Origin: Kalmanozyma brasiliensis GHG001
Lineage: Eukaryota > Basidiomycota > Ustilaginomycetes > Ustilaginales
Assembly (NCBI RefSeq): GCF_000497045.1
Contig: NW_015961962.1
Coordinates: forward strand, 124,001-188,000
Reading direction: 5' to 3'
Length of the DNA: 64,000 bases
The notes under the pieces are model-generated. The model did no database searches. It was not told where the DNA came from and worked only from the letters and a program-made list of their open reading frames with translations. A program made the translations under genes and the position numbers. Of this stretch, positions 50,470 to 60,326 are shown piece by piece. Numbering within the stretch: the first letter of the stretch is position 1; each line of letters starts with the position of its first letter.

Positions 50470-53280
50470 ATGGACTACTTCAAATCCCTCAGCTCAGCCG
50501 CTTCCTCGGTGCTTTCCTCGGCACGCTCCGGTCCCATCGCCAACATCACCATCGGTCAGGAACTGCCAGAGTACCGTCAACAGACACTATGGTCCCTCTA
50601 TTCGGCCACCAAGCGTGATGACAGCACACCATGTACTGTGCTCGCTTTCGACCTATCTCACCCACACAATGCGAGCCGAGCAAACCTGTTGCCTCTCGCC
50701 AAGAATGCCGCAAGAAAGCTTCGAACAACACGCCATCCCAACGTGGTCAAGCTCATCGACAGCGTAGAGACAAATCAGTCCGTCTACATTGCCGTCGAGA
50801 AGGTCACCCCGCTCTACAAGGTCCTTGCACAATCTGAAGACAAACGAGCCACCCCTCAGCGTCAAGATTGGATCGTCTGGGGCCTCTCTTCCATCGTCAG
50901 TGCCCTCAAGTTCCTCAATGTCGACGCTGCTTCCACACACGGCAACCTGCGTCCCGAGTCTATCTTCATCAGCGCTTCTGGCGAATGGAAGCTCGGCGGC
51001 TTCGAGATCTTGACACCTCATGCCGAAGCTCCACATGGTCTGCTCTTCAGTCAAGGCTCCTTGATACCCGATGGAAACCGATACGCGCCTCCAGAGGTCA
51101 AGCGCAACGGTTGGAACGTCCTTGCCAGCATGGACTCGACCTTGTTCGACAGCTATGCGCTCGCTCTCGTGACCATGGAAGCGTTCAACGGCCCCCTGCC
51201 GCCACAGACTGGAACCAGCGCGCCTCCTCGTGGTCATGTGCCCCAAGAGCTCTACGCAGTTCTGCAACGCATGCTGGTCCCAAACGCAAAGACGCGTACT
51301 ACTGTCGCAAAGGTATGGGAGGCAGGCGAGGCGGAAGGCGGCTTTTTCAAGGAGAACACGCTCGTCAAGGTCTCGAGAGGTCTCGACGGGTTCCTGCTTT
51401 CAACCGAAAACGAGAAAGCGTCCATCATTCAGCTATTGCAGGACAAGCCCGACTCTTTCACTCCCGACTTTCTCATGTACAAGGTCCTCCCAGCGTTGAC
51501 CGCTGCTCTGGCCGCAGTACCACCCCCAGGCACCATCCCGTCGGCGAGTGTGCAGCCCTCTGTCCTGCTGCCTCTCGTACTGCGTCTCGGTAAGCCTCTG
51601 CCACAAGACGAGTGGACTTCCACAGTCGTTCCACCGCTGCTCAAAGCTTTCGCATCACCGGACCGGTCAACGAGAATGGCACTGCTCGAGAATCTCTCCC
51701 TCTATGCCGAGCGCATGGACAATCGGCTCGTCTCGGACAAGCTCTGGCCCAACCTCATCACGGGCTTCAACGACTCGGTACCCGTCATCCGCGAAGCGAC
51801 GCTCAAAGCTATCCTTCCACTCGCACCAAAGCTCTCGGACCGCATTCTCAACAACGACCTGCTCCGCGTGCTCGCTCGCACCCAGGTCGATCCTGAAGCT
51901 GGCATCCGCACCAACACCACCATTCTCCTCGGCCGACTCGTGCCGCATCTGTCGCTCTCGACGCGCAAAAAGGTGCTCATCCCGGCATTCTCAAGGAGTC
52001 TCAAGGACCAGTTCGTACATGCCCGTGTTGCAGGGCTCATGGCGTTGATGGCAACCGGCGACTCGTTCGACCATGAGGACTGTGCAAGGCACGTTCTGCC
52101 AGCTGTGGCACCTTGCATGGTGGACAAGGAGAAGCTCGTCCGCGATCAGGCAGATAAGGGTATGAAGATGTTTCTTGAAAAGGTCGAATCTGGACGAGTT
52201 GGGATGCCGGACACGGTCCTGTCGTACGACCAGCTCAACGGCGCGACGTCGTTCAGCGGAGGGTTCGGTGCGGGTGACGCGACCAACGGCTCTGGGTACG
52301 CAACGGCGATGGCGGCGTCGGCGGGCAGTGCAGCTACAGCACTGGCGGGTTGGGCCATGTCCTCCGCCCTTTCCTCTCTGTCCAACTCCACCTCGGCACC
52401 GTCAGTACCCGAGGGCAAACCACTTTCAAGCGCTGCAGAGCTGCAGTCCTCGATGGACGGACGTAGCACTTCGTCAACAGCATCAGCGCCAGTTCCACCA
52501 TCATCCGGTCTGGCCAGTCTGCGTCTCGGTTCAGGTACCGCCAGCGACAGCATCGCGCCCAGTGCAACACCATCAGCAAGCACAGCAGCGTCGATGCTCG
52601 ATTACGACCTGGACGACGACGCACCGTCGACCTCCACCGCGTCCGCCTTTGCGATCCAGCAACCAGAGGCCGACCTCATGGATGTCAACGATGACAGTGC
52701 CGACTGGTCGAGCTTTGAAGTTGGGCAGCCGAAGAAGAAGAACGCGGTCGGACGGACGAAGATGGCGAAGGCCAAGCTGGGACCAAGGAGGACCGCTGCG
52801 AACAACGCTGCTGCGGCGGCGGCGGCGGCGGCGAAAGTGGCACCACCACCAGCAACGCCACCCCTGGCAGATCCAAAACAGGCGATCAGCAGGAGCAGTC
52901 TCGCTGTCGCCGCTCCCGCCGAAGAGGCCTGGGGCGAAGACGGCTGGGATGCCACCAACAGCGCCGAACCAACACCAGCAGCGGTCACCCTCTCGGCATC
53001 CAACTCCACCACTTCGCTGCAGAACGATCTGGCGACATCGCAGGAGCTCACCGCACAGGCATTCCAAGCGCCCCCACCAAGCGATGATGCGTGGGCGGCC
53101 TTCGACGATGATGATGACAACTCCCAAAGTGGGAGCGCTAGCCCCGCCGCGGTCGTGGCAGCAGCACCCCTGTCGAAGGACCAAAAGAAGGCTGAGCTGG
53201 AGCGCAAGCGCAACGAGCGGCGGTTGATGCTCGAGCAGTTGAAGCGCGAGAAGGAGGAGGCGCGCTTGCGTGCGCTCTGA
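50470..53280 (+). CDS. SCY1-like pseudokinase (Scy1/CEX1 family)
   Basis: This intronless protein of 936 residues starts at the ATG at 50470. Residues about 25-320 form a protein-kinase fold that lacks catalysis. The HRD position is HGN (157-159, in STHGNLRPESIFI) and the DFG position is GGF (176-178, in WKLGGFEIL), as in the family. Residues about 330-610 are HEAT-like helices (LLLPLVLRLGKPLPQDEW, KLWPNLITGFNDSVPVIREATLKAILPLAPKLSDRI and VHARVAGLMALMATGD). The rest is disordered and Ser/Ala-rich, with a final basic helix (ELERKRNERRLMLEQLKREKEEARLRAL) that ends in a short tail. SCYL1/Cex1 proteins act at the Golgi and nuclear pore in COPI traffic and tRNA export. The gene is convergent with the DnaJ gene, with 75 bases between stops. 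Confidence 0.92.
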   Translation: MDYFKSLSSAASSVLSSARSGPIANITIGQELPEYRQQTLWSLYSATKRDDSTPCTVLAFDLSHPHNASRANLLPLAKNAARKLRTTRHPNVVKLIDSVETNQSVYIAVEKVTPLYKVLAQSEDKRATPQRQDWIVWGLSSIVSALKFLNVDAASTHGNLRPESIFISASGEWKLGGFEILTPHAEAPHGLLFSQGSLIPDGNRYAPPEVKRNGWNVLASMDSTLFDSYALALVTMEAFNGPLPPQTGTSAPPRGHVPQELYAVLQRMLVPNAKTRTTVAKVWEAGEAEGGFFKENTLVKVSRGLDGFLLSTENEKASIIQLLQDKPDSFTPDFLMYKVLPALTAALAAVPPPGTIPSASVQPSVLLPLVLRLGKPLPQDEWTSTVVPPLLKAFASPDRSTRMALLENLSLYAERMDNRLVSDKLWPNLITGFNDSVPVIREATLKAILPLAPKLSDRILNNDLLRVLARTQVDPEAGIRTNTTILLGRLVPHLSLSTRKKVLIPAFSRSLKDQFVHARVAGLMALMATGDSFDHEDCARHVLPAVAPCMVDKEKLVRDQADKGMKMFLEKVESGRVGMPDTVLSYDQLNGATSFSGGFGAGDATNGSGYATAMAASAGSAATALAGWAMSSALSSLSNSTSAPSVPEGKPLSSAAELQSSMDGRSTSSTASAPVPPSSGLASLRLGSGTASDSIAPSATPSASTAASMLDYDLDDDAPSTSTASAFAIQQPEADLMDVNDDSADWSSFEVGQPKKKNAVGRTKMAKAKLGPRRTAANNAAAAAAAAAKVAPPPATPPLADPKQAISRSSLAVAAPAEEAWGEDGWDATNSAEPTPAAVTLSASNSTTSLQNDLATSQELTAQAFQAPPPSDDAWAAFDDDDDNSQSGSASPAAVVAAAPLSKDQKKAELERKRNERRLMLEQLKREKEEARLRAL

Positions 53281-53355
53281 ACACACGCCCAAGTCAATGC
53301 TAATTGTGAGGTGTATGCAAGAGTGTGATTTGCGATGCTGAGGGTGTTATGCGGT

Positions 53356-54441
53356 CTAAGTCTGAGCAGCTTGAGCCTTTGCGAACCGTTCCTGCGCCGC
53401 CTCTTTTCCACTCGGTCCACCATGTCCGATGCCATATACTCCCTCGTTCGCCCCTGGTGCCTCGATCGACGCCATCCCTTCCCCACTCAGATGACCCCCC
53501 ACCTCACTCTCCAAAACCTTCTGTTCCCTCGCCCGTCGTCGAAACGCTGCCCATCTCTCCCTTCCCTCTCTGCTCCGCGCCGCGTCTCTGGCCTCGTTCA
53601 AACTCCTTGCTGCATCCAGATGACTCTTGTCTGCCCTCTCGACGGCTTTTTGGCTCTGCAGACTTAGTCGGCTGTACTGCAGACCGGCGAGGATCCAGGT
53701 GAGCACGAAGAGGGTGGAGATGAAGATGCCGTTGGAGGTGTAGTGACCTTTGGCGTTCCAACCTGCGCTACCGGCGGTGTGGGGACCGGTGAATTGGTTG
53801 GAGTAGAAACCTTGGTGTTGCCACCCGAACCGGTCGTGACCTGGGCTTGTGTAGGAGGGGTTATAGCGTCGCGTGTAGCGTCGATCTTGCCATCCTCCCC
53901 ATGGATCTGAAGCGGAGGAAGGGGAAGTGCCCCAACCAAGACCCGCCCGATCATAGTTCTGTTTGGCCCGCGGGTTTTTCAGGAGATTGTACGCCGAGAC
54001 GATGCATTTGAATTCTTCTTCCACTTGCGTCTTGGATTTGCTGGAGGAGGCGGTGTGTCGATCGGGATGACACACGCGGACGAGGTCGTAGTATCGCGCC
54101 TTGACTTCTGAGGGTGTGACGGTGCGAGAGGGGAAATGGAAGATGTCGTACGGTGTCGGATTGGCGTGCGTGGGGTAGGACAGGTCTGGTTTGCTGGAGG
54201 TGGACGCCATTCGGACTGAGGGTCGGCGCAGGGATGAATCTGACCGGGTGAATGTGATGAACAGGTGCCGTGAGGGAAGGAGGAATGCCGGTGGCAGACT
54301 GAGAGTGTCTCGTGATGAGGTGAGGGGAAGCCGGCTCGTCGAGGCGCGTGACAAGCTCGATGTTGAAGCGCAAGCTACACGATGAGCCACCGAAGCGGCC
54401 GCCCGTGAACCCGACGCTATGCCCGTCGAGACGATCGACAT
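53356..54441 (-). CDS. Mitochondrial DnaJ-domain protein with a C-terminal membrane segment (DNAJC30-like)
   Basis: This 361-residue intronless protein starts at an ATG at 54439-54441. The first 75 residues are Arg/Ser/Ala-rich with no acidic block, consistent with a mitochondrial presequence. The J domain spans about residues 96-166 (TPYDIFHFPSRTVTPSEVKARYYDL, HPD at 125-127, EEEFKCIVSAYNLLKNPRAKQNYDRAG). HPD is the residue triplet that stimulates Hsp70 ATPase. A Gly/Tyr/Trp-rich linker follows, then one membrane helix (about 238-256, GIFISTLFVLTWILAGLQYS) and a charged coil to the end. This order resembles DNAJC30, a mitochondrial inner-membrane J protein; other mitochondrial J proteins cannot be excluded. 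The partner is not visible. Confidence 0.82.
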   Translation of the reverse strand: MSIVSTGIASGSRAAASVAHRVACASTSSLSRASTSRLPLTSSRDTLSLPPAFLLPSRHLFITFTRSDSSLRRPSVRMASTSSKPDLSYPTHANPTPYDIFHFPSRTVTPSEVKARYYDLVRVCHPDRHTASSSKSKTQVEEEFKCIVSAYNLLKNPRAKQNYDRAGLGWGTSPSSASDPWGGWQDRRYTRRYNPSYTSPGHDRFGWQHQGFYSNQFTGPHTAGSAGWNAKGHYTSNGIFISTLFVLTWILAGLQYSRLSLQSQKAVERADKSHLDAARSLNEARDAARSREGRERWAAFRRRAREQKVLESEVGGHLSGEGMASIEAPGANEGVYGIGHGGPSGKEAAQERFAKAQAAQT

Positions 54442-55063
54442 GCTTTTCCAACTTTCCCTATGTATCTCGCATCTATGCCGTCTTGCTTCATCCGCTGTCT
54501 GTGAGAATCGATGCTGCTGGTGAGCTCGGCAGCCTACGAAAGGTGTCCCTCACGAGCTCGTACTCGGTGCCGATTGCATGGCTCGACGTCCAATCCTCGA
54601 TTCCGTTAAAGTAGAGTCCGAAGCTAGCGACCAGGACCGAGGGGAGATGCTGAAGGACGACTTGTGTGTGGTGATGATCATCAGAAGCGTAGCTCGAACG
54701 CTTCTTCCCCACGAAAGTGTTCAGCTGCAAGCTTATCCAAGGTGCATGTCCAATTTCCCGGCGACTTTTTCGGAATGGTCACCATGCAGCGAGCCAGCCG
54801 GCCCCACGCGAGACCAGGCCAGAGTGTGCTAATTTCGGCGCCTTTTCGACTCTCGCACGACAAGTTTGCCCTTTCTCCTCTCCAAGATGAGCCTGATCAG
54901 ACACACACGACGTCAAAGCGATGAGATATCAACAGCATAACAGATTGCTCCTGACCGTTTTGAGGCGTACAATATACACAAAGGAAGACCGCCGTGGTGA
55001 CAGCAGGAGCTTTTGAGGGAAGAAATCGGGAGGAGAGAAAAAAAGGACTCGCTATACAGACGC
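54442..55063. other. Intergenic region between the DnaJ gene start and the eIF3c stop
   Basis: These 622 bases should hold the DnaJ promoter on the right of its start and the 3' UTR of eIF3c. Short frames on both strands show no domain. Confidence 0.5.
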
Positions 55064-57754
55064 TCACACCTTCTGCCCGAGCGCCTGGAACTGCTGTGCG
55101 CGACCCCTTCCACGACCTCGACCACGCGCCGACGATCCGCCTCTCCTCTCCCTCCTTCCACCAGCCTGTCCACCTTCGCGCTCGCCCCTCTCGCCCGCGC
55201 CGCTCCTCTGCTCCTTGCCCTCGCCCAGCTTGGCGTCCAGCAGACGCTCGTTCTGCTCGAGCATCGAGTTGGCCTTCTCGGCCAACGTCGCGGCGAGCTG
55301 CTGCACCTTGGTCAACTCGAGCCTGTGGAACGCCACCACATTCGCCGACGGGTCGAGCGAAGCGGCCAGCTCGTCGTTGTAGATCATCTTGCTCACCATC
55401 GCCTTGACCGTCTTCTCGTCCACATCGAACGTCGCCGCCAGATGCGCGAGCGACACCGACTCGTAGTACGCCGAGTACGAGAAGAGGTACGTGCGAAGAC
55501 CCACTTCTTGGATCCGCTTGGACAGCATCGCCTTGACCTCGTCCGATCCAGGCATGAGCTTCCAGATCTTGATCTCCGAGATGAGCTCGATGCACGCAGC
55601 GCAGTCGCCGTTCTGCAAGGCTTTGCACGCCTGCATGATGTGATCGCGCGTGTTCTCAGGCGGACCCGAGAAGACTTGGCGGTCCGTGTAGTCGAGCATG
55701 CGACGGAAGGGGCGCGAGATGACCCGCTTGCGCAGCTCAGGGTCGTTGCCTGCAAGAGCCATGTTGGGCACCTCGAGCAGCATCGACGAGATGAGGTAGA
55801 TGCACTCGAGCAGCTCGAGGTTGATGTGCATGTGGAAGGGAAGCTGACGTTGACGCTCGAGCTTCTCCTGTTCGGGCGTGATGGTGCTGAATTGGTTCTG
55901 CTTCTGGACGCCCTGGGCGAGCAGCTCCTTGACACGGCCAGTGGCGAAGATCTCCTGCAGCGCAACCTGCGACTCCTTGATGAGGCCGTTGCGGAAGGCG
56001 CAGATACCAATCTGGACCACGACGCGGTTGTAGAGGATCTGGGTGGCCACGTCGGCCAGCTGGATAGCATCTTGCAAGTGCGACATGAGGAACATGTCGC
56101 GGGCAACGTGGTAGTCGGCGTGGAGGGCGTGGAAGTAGATGTGGCAGAGGACAGCGCGTGTTCGTGGACGCTCAGCCTGGACACCGCGAGCCTGGTAGAG
56201 GTACGTGCAGAGAGCGCGGACAAGCACGGCAGGGCCATCCTGCTCGGCCACTCGGGCCGCCGATGGGAAGAGCTTCGACTCGGTGTTCTTGGCCGCATCG
56301 CCCAGGGTCGACTCGAGCGCCTTGATGATGACATCCTGCTTGGCGTAGACGTGGTCAAGGCGGCGCATGGTGCAACGCGACAGGGCCTCGCTGTTGTTCA
56401 GGCTCTCAAAGTAGCCCTGAGCGAGCACGATGGTCTCGTAGAGCTTCTTCTCGTCCGAAAGTCGGTCGACGTACTCGGTGGTGTGCGGGTCGATGTTTTG
56501 CAAGCTCTTAGTGAACTCGTCGTCCAGACGGTCGACAAAGCTGATGATGCTGCCTCGCACGGCCACGGTGTCCTTCTCGCCATTCTGGTTGGGGACACGC
56601 TCGACCTCGTCGTCGTAATCCTCGGTCTCTTCGCGTACAATGTACGAGCGGTTCTTGCCGAGCAAGGCGATGATCTCGTTGATCTCCTTGCGTGCCGAGT
56701 CCCACATCTCGACGGGCATGTAGGCAGTGGCCGATGCGTTGTAGTCGAAGCGGGCGGCGGCGAGGGCCAGGATGACACGGATCTTCTTGTAAGGGGTGTC
56801 GGCAACGCCAGAGAGGTCGTGAAGCTTGCGGATCTGCTCGTTCTTGTCGGTGCTCTTCTTACCACGAGCCTCCATGATGGCGGCGAGGCTCTTGAAGAGA
56901 CCCTCAGAGGTGAATGTCTCGGTGCGACCGCCTCGGCCAACAGTCTGGAAATCATCGTTGGCGTCAGCATCGAGAGCAGCAGCGAGACGGTCCTTCTTGC
57001 CCTTGGAGATGGCGGTCTCGCCTTCGACAGGAGCGGCAGCGGCGGCAGTAGCAGCCTCGGCAGCGGCCTCGAAGCCCTCGGGGTCGGAGCGGTACTTTGC
57101 GATGGTCTCGTCGTTCTCCTTGATGACCTTCTTGAGCTTCTGCTTCATACCGTTCATGGCCTTAGCGACGGGCGCCTTCATCTTCTTCTTTGCGTCCTTC
57201 TCCTTGGCGGCGGACTCGTTGAGGAACTGGTCGAGCTGGGAGATGGCCTTGTAGAAGAAGGCAGGGATGGACTCGTTCAAAGTACGCTGACGCTCGATGG
57301 AGCGCATGAGGTTGTCAAAGTCCTTGTTGATCGAGGTCCAGTCGCTCGACTTTTTGGCTGATTCGATGTGGTCGACAATGGTCTGCATGTCGTCGATACG
57401 CTTGTCCTTGGCGGACTTGACAACCTTCTTGACCTCCTCCTCCGAGTCGCTGTCGTCGCTGTCGGCGGCACCCTTCATGAAACGAGAGGTGGGCGCCTTC
57501 TTGCCATCGCCGCGAGGCTCGTCGTCATCGTCGTCATCCGAGTCGAGCGACTCGTCGTCCGAGTCATCGTCCGAGTCATCGTCCGAGTCGGAGTCGTCAT
57601 CGTCGCTACCCTTGAGGAAGCGCGAACGACCTGCGGCGGGCTGGGTGGTCTTTGGCTGCTCGTCTCCGGACTCGAGCTCAGAAAGCTCCTCCTCAGACGA
57701 GGAGATGTCGGATTCAGAGTCGGAATCGCCGACCTTACGGAAGAAGCCAGACAT
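55064..57754 (-). CDS. NIP1: Translation initiation factor eIF3 subunit c (NIP1)
   Basis: This intronless protein of 896 residues is a core scaffold of eIF3, the large complex that loads mRNA and initiator tRNA onto the 40S subunit. The start MSGFFRKVGDSDSESD and the following acidic, Ser/Asp-rich tract (to about 110) are typical of eIF3c. The middle (about 115-690) is helical, with marks such as KDKRIDDMQTIVDHIESAKKSSDW and NFDNLMRSIERQRTLN near the start and RCTMRRLDHVYAKQDVIIKALE further on. A PCI domain follows at about 690-830 (GLRTYLFSYSAYYESVSLAHLAATFDVDEKTVKAMVSKMI), which binds other PCI subunits. The C-terminus is Arg/Gly-rich (RGRGRGRGR). The start is an ATG at 57752-57754. A long antisense open frame covers most of it and is not a gene. 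Confidence 0.95.
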   Translation of the reverse strand: MSGFFRKVGDSDSESDISSSEEELSELESGDEQPKTTQPAAGRSRFLKGSDDDDSDSDDDSDDDSDDESLDSDDDDDDEPRGDGKKAPTSRFMKGAADSDDSDSEEEVKKVVKSAKDKRIDDMQTIVDHIESAKKSSDWTSINKDFDNLMRSIERQRTLNESIPAFFYKAISQLDQFLNESAAKEKDAKKKMKAPVAKAMNGMKQKLKKVIKENDETIAKYRSDPEGFEAAAEAATAAAAAPVEGETAISKGKKDRLAAALDADANDDFQTVGRGGRTETFTSEGLFKSLAAIMEARGKKSTDKNEQIRKLHDLSGVADTPYKKIRVILALAAARFDYNASATAYMPVEMWDSARKEINEIIALLGKNRSYIVREETEDYDDEVERVPNQNGEKDTVAVRGSIISFVDRLDDEFTKSLQNIDPHTTEYVDRLSDEKKLYETIVLAQGYFESLNNSEALSRCTMRRLDHVYAKQDVIIKALESTLGDAAKNTESKLFPSAARVAEQDGPAVLVRALCTYLYQARGVQAERPRTRAVLCHIYFHALHADYHVARDMFLMSHLQDAIQLADVATQILYNRVVVQIGICAFRNGLIKESQVALQEIFATGRVKELLAQGVQKQNQFSTITPEQEKLERQRQLPFHMHINLELLECIYLISSMLLEVPNMALAGNDPELRKRVISRPFRRMLDYTDRQVFSGPPENTRDHIMQACKALQNGDCAACIELISEIKIWKLMPGSDEVKAMLSKRIQEVGLRTYLFSYSAYYESVSLAHLAATFDVDEKTVKAMVSKMIYNDELAASLDPSANVVAFHRLELTKVQQLAATLAEKANSMLEQNERLLDAKLGEGKEQRSGAGERGEREGGQAGGRRERRGGSSARGRGRGRGRAQQFQALGQKV

Positions 57755-58874
57755 GTTGTTTGAGTTGAAATGCTAAAGCAGAGAAGCGTGGTGATTGCTG
57801 TCTCTGCAGGTGTCGGTGCTGATGCTGTTACTGCTTTGCGGGCAGTTGATGGTGCAAGGGCGGGAAAGGAACCTGCGAGGAAAAGGAAGGTGTGGATACC
57901 GCTTTTCCGTCAACAAATGTAGATGAGGTCCAGGAAGTGATGGGCTCTGAGATTAACAGACGCCAGGACTTTCAAGGAGAAGTGTGATGGAGGATGACGG
58001 TCGAAAGCCAGGCTTGATAGTGAAGCCAGCTCTTGAGAGTGCAGTGTGACAATTTTTCGCTGAGCAGAAGGCAGTCAGTCCCAAGCTCGACCCTGGCCTC
58101 TTAGACTGAGTCTTTTTCTTCTCGCTTTCTTCTGATTCTTCTGGCGCTGTTCAGTCAGTCGTGTGCTCTGCTCTCCTTGCCAGACTTGTCCTTTTCTTGC
58201 TCGAACTGCAAGACGCGCTTTGCAGCTCTTTCATTTCATCTGGACCCACCAGAATACAATCTTGTTGAATTCAGAGCTCGTGTTGGCTTCACCTTTTTGA
58301 ATTACGAGCCTTGAGCTTGCGCTCATTGGCGCCGCAGCTGGCTCTCGCGTTGCATTCCCACACCTTCCCACCGCACAAAGGGACCTTCGTCTCAGCCTCG
58401 ACGACACCTGCGGCTTCATACTCCTGCCCTGAAGCCAGATCATTCCCACGCAGAGCATTCAGATGACTCGACAGCGTCAAAGGCTGAGATGAACCTGTCA
58501 TTCTGATGGCAAGAGCAGCGGTGGGCGGGATGTCGAATTTCGAGTCCAAGTTTGTTAGAGCTCGGTTTGATGGAGTGTGCAACACGCGCAAAAAGGATGC
58601 GTTTTCTTTCGCCCGGCAAGGAGAGAGTGCATGTTTGCGGAACCGATCGGTTTCGAGGCAGCGAGCAGATGAGGATGAGAAGAAGTCGAAAATCGCAACT
58701 TGGGGCTCAAGCGTGTGCTCGCTCTGTCCGTCGCAGCAACTGGGCCGAGAGAGAGCAATTCGCGATTTCGAGCTTGAGCAACATCCTCGTCGTCGTCGTC
58801 GCTATCAACGTTGCTCCACCACGCTTCTCTCTTTTCTCACCACATCACCCTCATCACCCTCGATCATAGCAGTC
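57755..58874. promoter_or_regulatory. Divergent promoter region, eIF3c / ATP synthase OSCP
   Basis: These 1.1 kb separate divergent start codons. The right end (about 58780-58870) is C/T-rich (CTCTCTTTTCTCACCACATC) as expected of the OSCP leader. A CCAAT on the minus strand lies at 58325-58329. The frame with OSCP stays open upstream to 58506, but this part has no family similarity. Confidence 0.5.
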
Positions 58875-59971
58875 ATGGCCGCCCGTTTCACCCCTCGCAT
58901 CTTCCAGCAGGCCACCCGTGGCTACGCCTCGCAGGCTGCCGTCCGCGCTCCCCGCCAGCTCGACGGCCTCGCCGGCAAGTATGCTTCTTCCGCATACGTC
59001 GCCGCTCTCTCCAAGGACACCAAGACGCTCGAGAAGGTCGAGGCCGACCTCAAGGCCGTTCAGGCCGCCCTCGCCGGCTCTGAGGGTGCCAAGCTCCAGA
59101 CTTTCATCTCCAACCCCACCCTCAGCGGTTCCGACCGAACCAAGGGCCTCGAGCAGCTCCTCGGCTCGGGCAAGAGCAAGGCTGACCCCATCACCCAGTA
59201 AGTTATCAATCGACAGCAGCAGCGCATCGTTCGACGTCGGAGATAGTAGCAGATGCGCAGTACAAGGACAGCATGGTAGAGCAAAGGAAGTGACGAGGAG
59301 ATGACGGGACAATGCACAGGACATCAGCAGGCAGAGCAAGAGTCAGGAACGGCGCTCGTATCAGTATCGCGAGAGCAATGTTGGCGGCGTAGTGCTCATC
59401 AGAGCCAAGACCCGCAATGGCATCGAATGGAGAATGTTGCTGATTAAGAACGCCAGATGGGTTCAGCGCAAGGAAAGGATGGTGAAACTCGGAAGACCAG
59501 CGCCGAGCCTGGTGTTGACCAGGAGCGCAGGCGTGGTCGTGCAGGATCTGGAAATGAAGGGATCGCTCCCGCTGCCAATAAGGCAAAGCGTCAACCAAGA
59601 TCTTTTGACTGACCCTCCATCTTCTCTCCAACAGCAACCTCTTCACCGTCCTTGCCGAGAACGGCCGTCTCGCTGAGACCGAAAAGGTCATCGAGGGCTT
59701 CCACGACCTCATGACCGCCTACCGCGGCGAAGTGCAGGTCACCGTCACCTCGGCGACTGCTCTGGACAAGTCGACCATCTCGCGCATCGAGTCGGCGCTC
59801 AAGGGCTCGCAGATCGCTTCCAAGGGCAACGGCAAGTCGCTCAAGATTGTCCAGAAGGTCAACCCCGCCATCCAGGGCGGCCTCGTGGTCGACTTTGGCG
59901 GCAACACCGTCGACCTCTCGGTCGCATCCAAGGTCAACAAGCTCAACGCTCTGCTCGAACAGGGCGTGTAA
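58875..59971 (+). CDS. ATP5: ATP synthase subunit OSCP, mitochondrial (ATP5)
   Basis: A two-exon gene: exon 1 is 58875-59197, the intron is 59198-59634 (437 bases, GTAAGT...CAACAG), and exon 2 is 59635-59971. The joined protein is 219 residues. It begins with a presequence (MAARFTPRIFQQATRGYAS), then the OSCP helical domain (YASSAYVAALSKDTKTLEKVEADLK, TLSGSDRTKGLEQLL). Across the splice it reads ITHNLFTVLAENGRL, then GFHDLMTAYRGEVQVTVTSA and the C-terminal strands ending LNALLEQGV. OSCP sits on top of F1 and joins it to the peripheral stalk of the inner-membrane ATP synthase. The start is the ATG at 58875; the frame continues upstream without family resemblance. The intron is unusually long for this window. 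Confidence 0.95.
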
Positions 59972-60326
59972 GCGGTCCCCAACTAGATCCAGTGTAGTCC
60001 CGCATTTGTTAAAGAGAAGCGGAATGCATCATGTTTGAAAGACGACCGGAGAGTGGCAGACGAGCCAGAAGATTCGATAGCAAGGGAGAAACCCTTGTGG
60101 AAGATCATGGATCGCCTCGTTCGAGAGTGTGTATGTCGCCCAATCCCTTATTTGAGCCTGACGGCGGGTAGCTGTGATGCTCTGGCTCACGATCCTCGTC
60201 ACTCGTTCCGACAGGGCGCTAGGCCCATGTGGAAAGCGCAGACGCCGGTTCATTCTGATCGCACTCGTCGTGTAAAGCACACTGATGGCAAGTCACATCG
60301 CATTGGTGGACTGTACAAGAAGCAGA
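59972..60326. other. Tail-to-tail intergenic region
   Basis: These 355 bases lie between the convergent stops of OSCP and the FAH-family gene. I see only presumed 3' UTRs. Confidence 0.55.

Noticed and set aside
55013..57361. A 782-residue plus-strand open frame antisense to eIF3c
   Set aside because: Its frame mirrors the codon bias of eIF3c. The protein is Leu/Val/Asp/Arg-rich and has no recognisable domain. The opposite strand matches eIF3c end to end.
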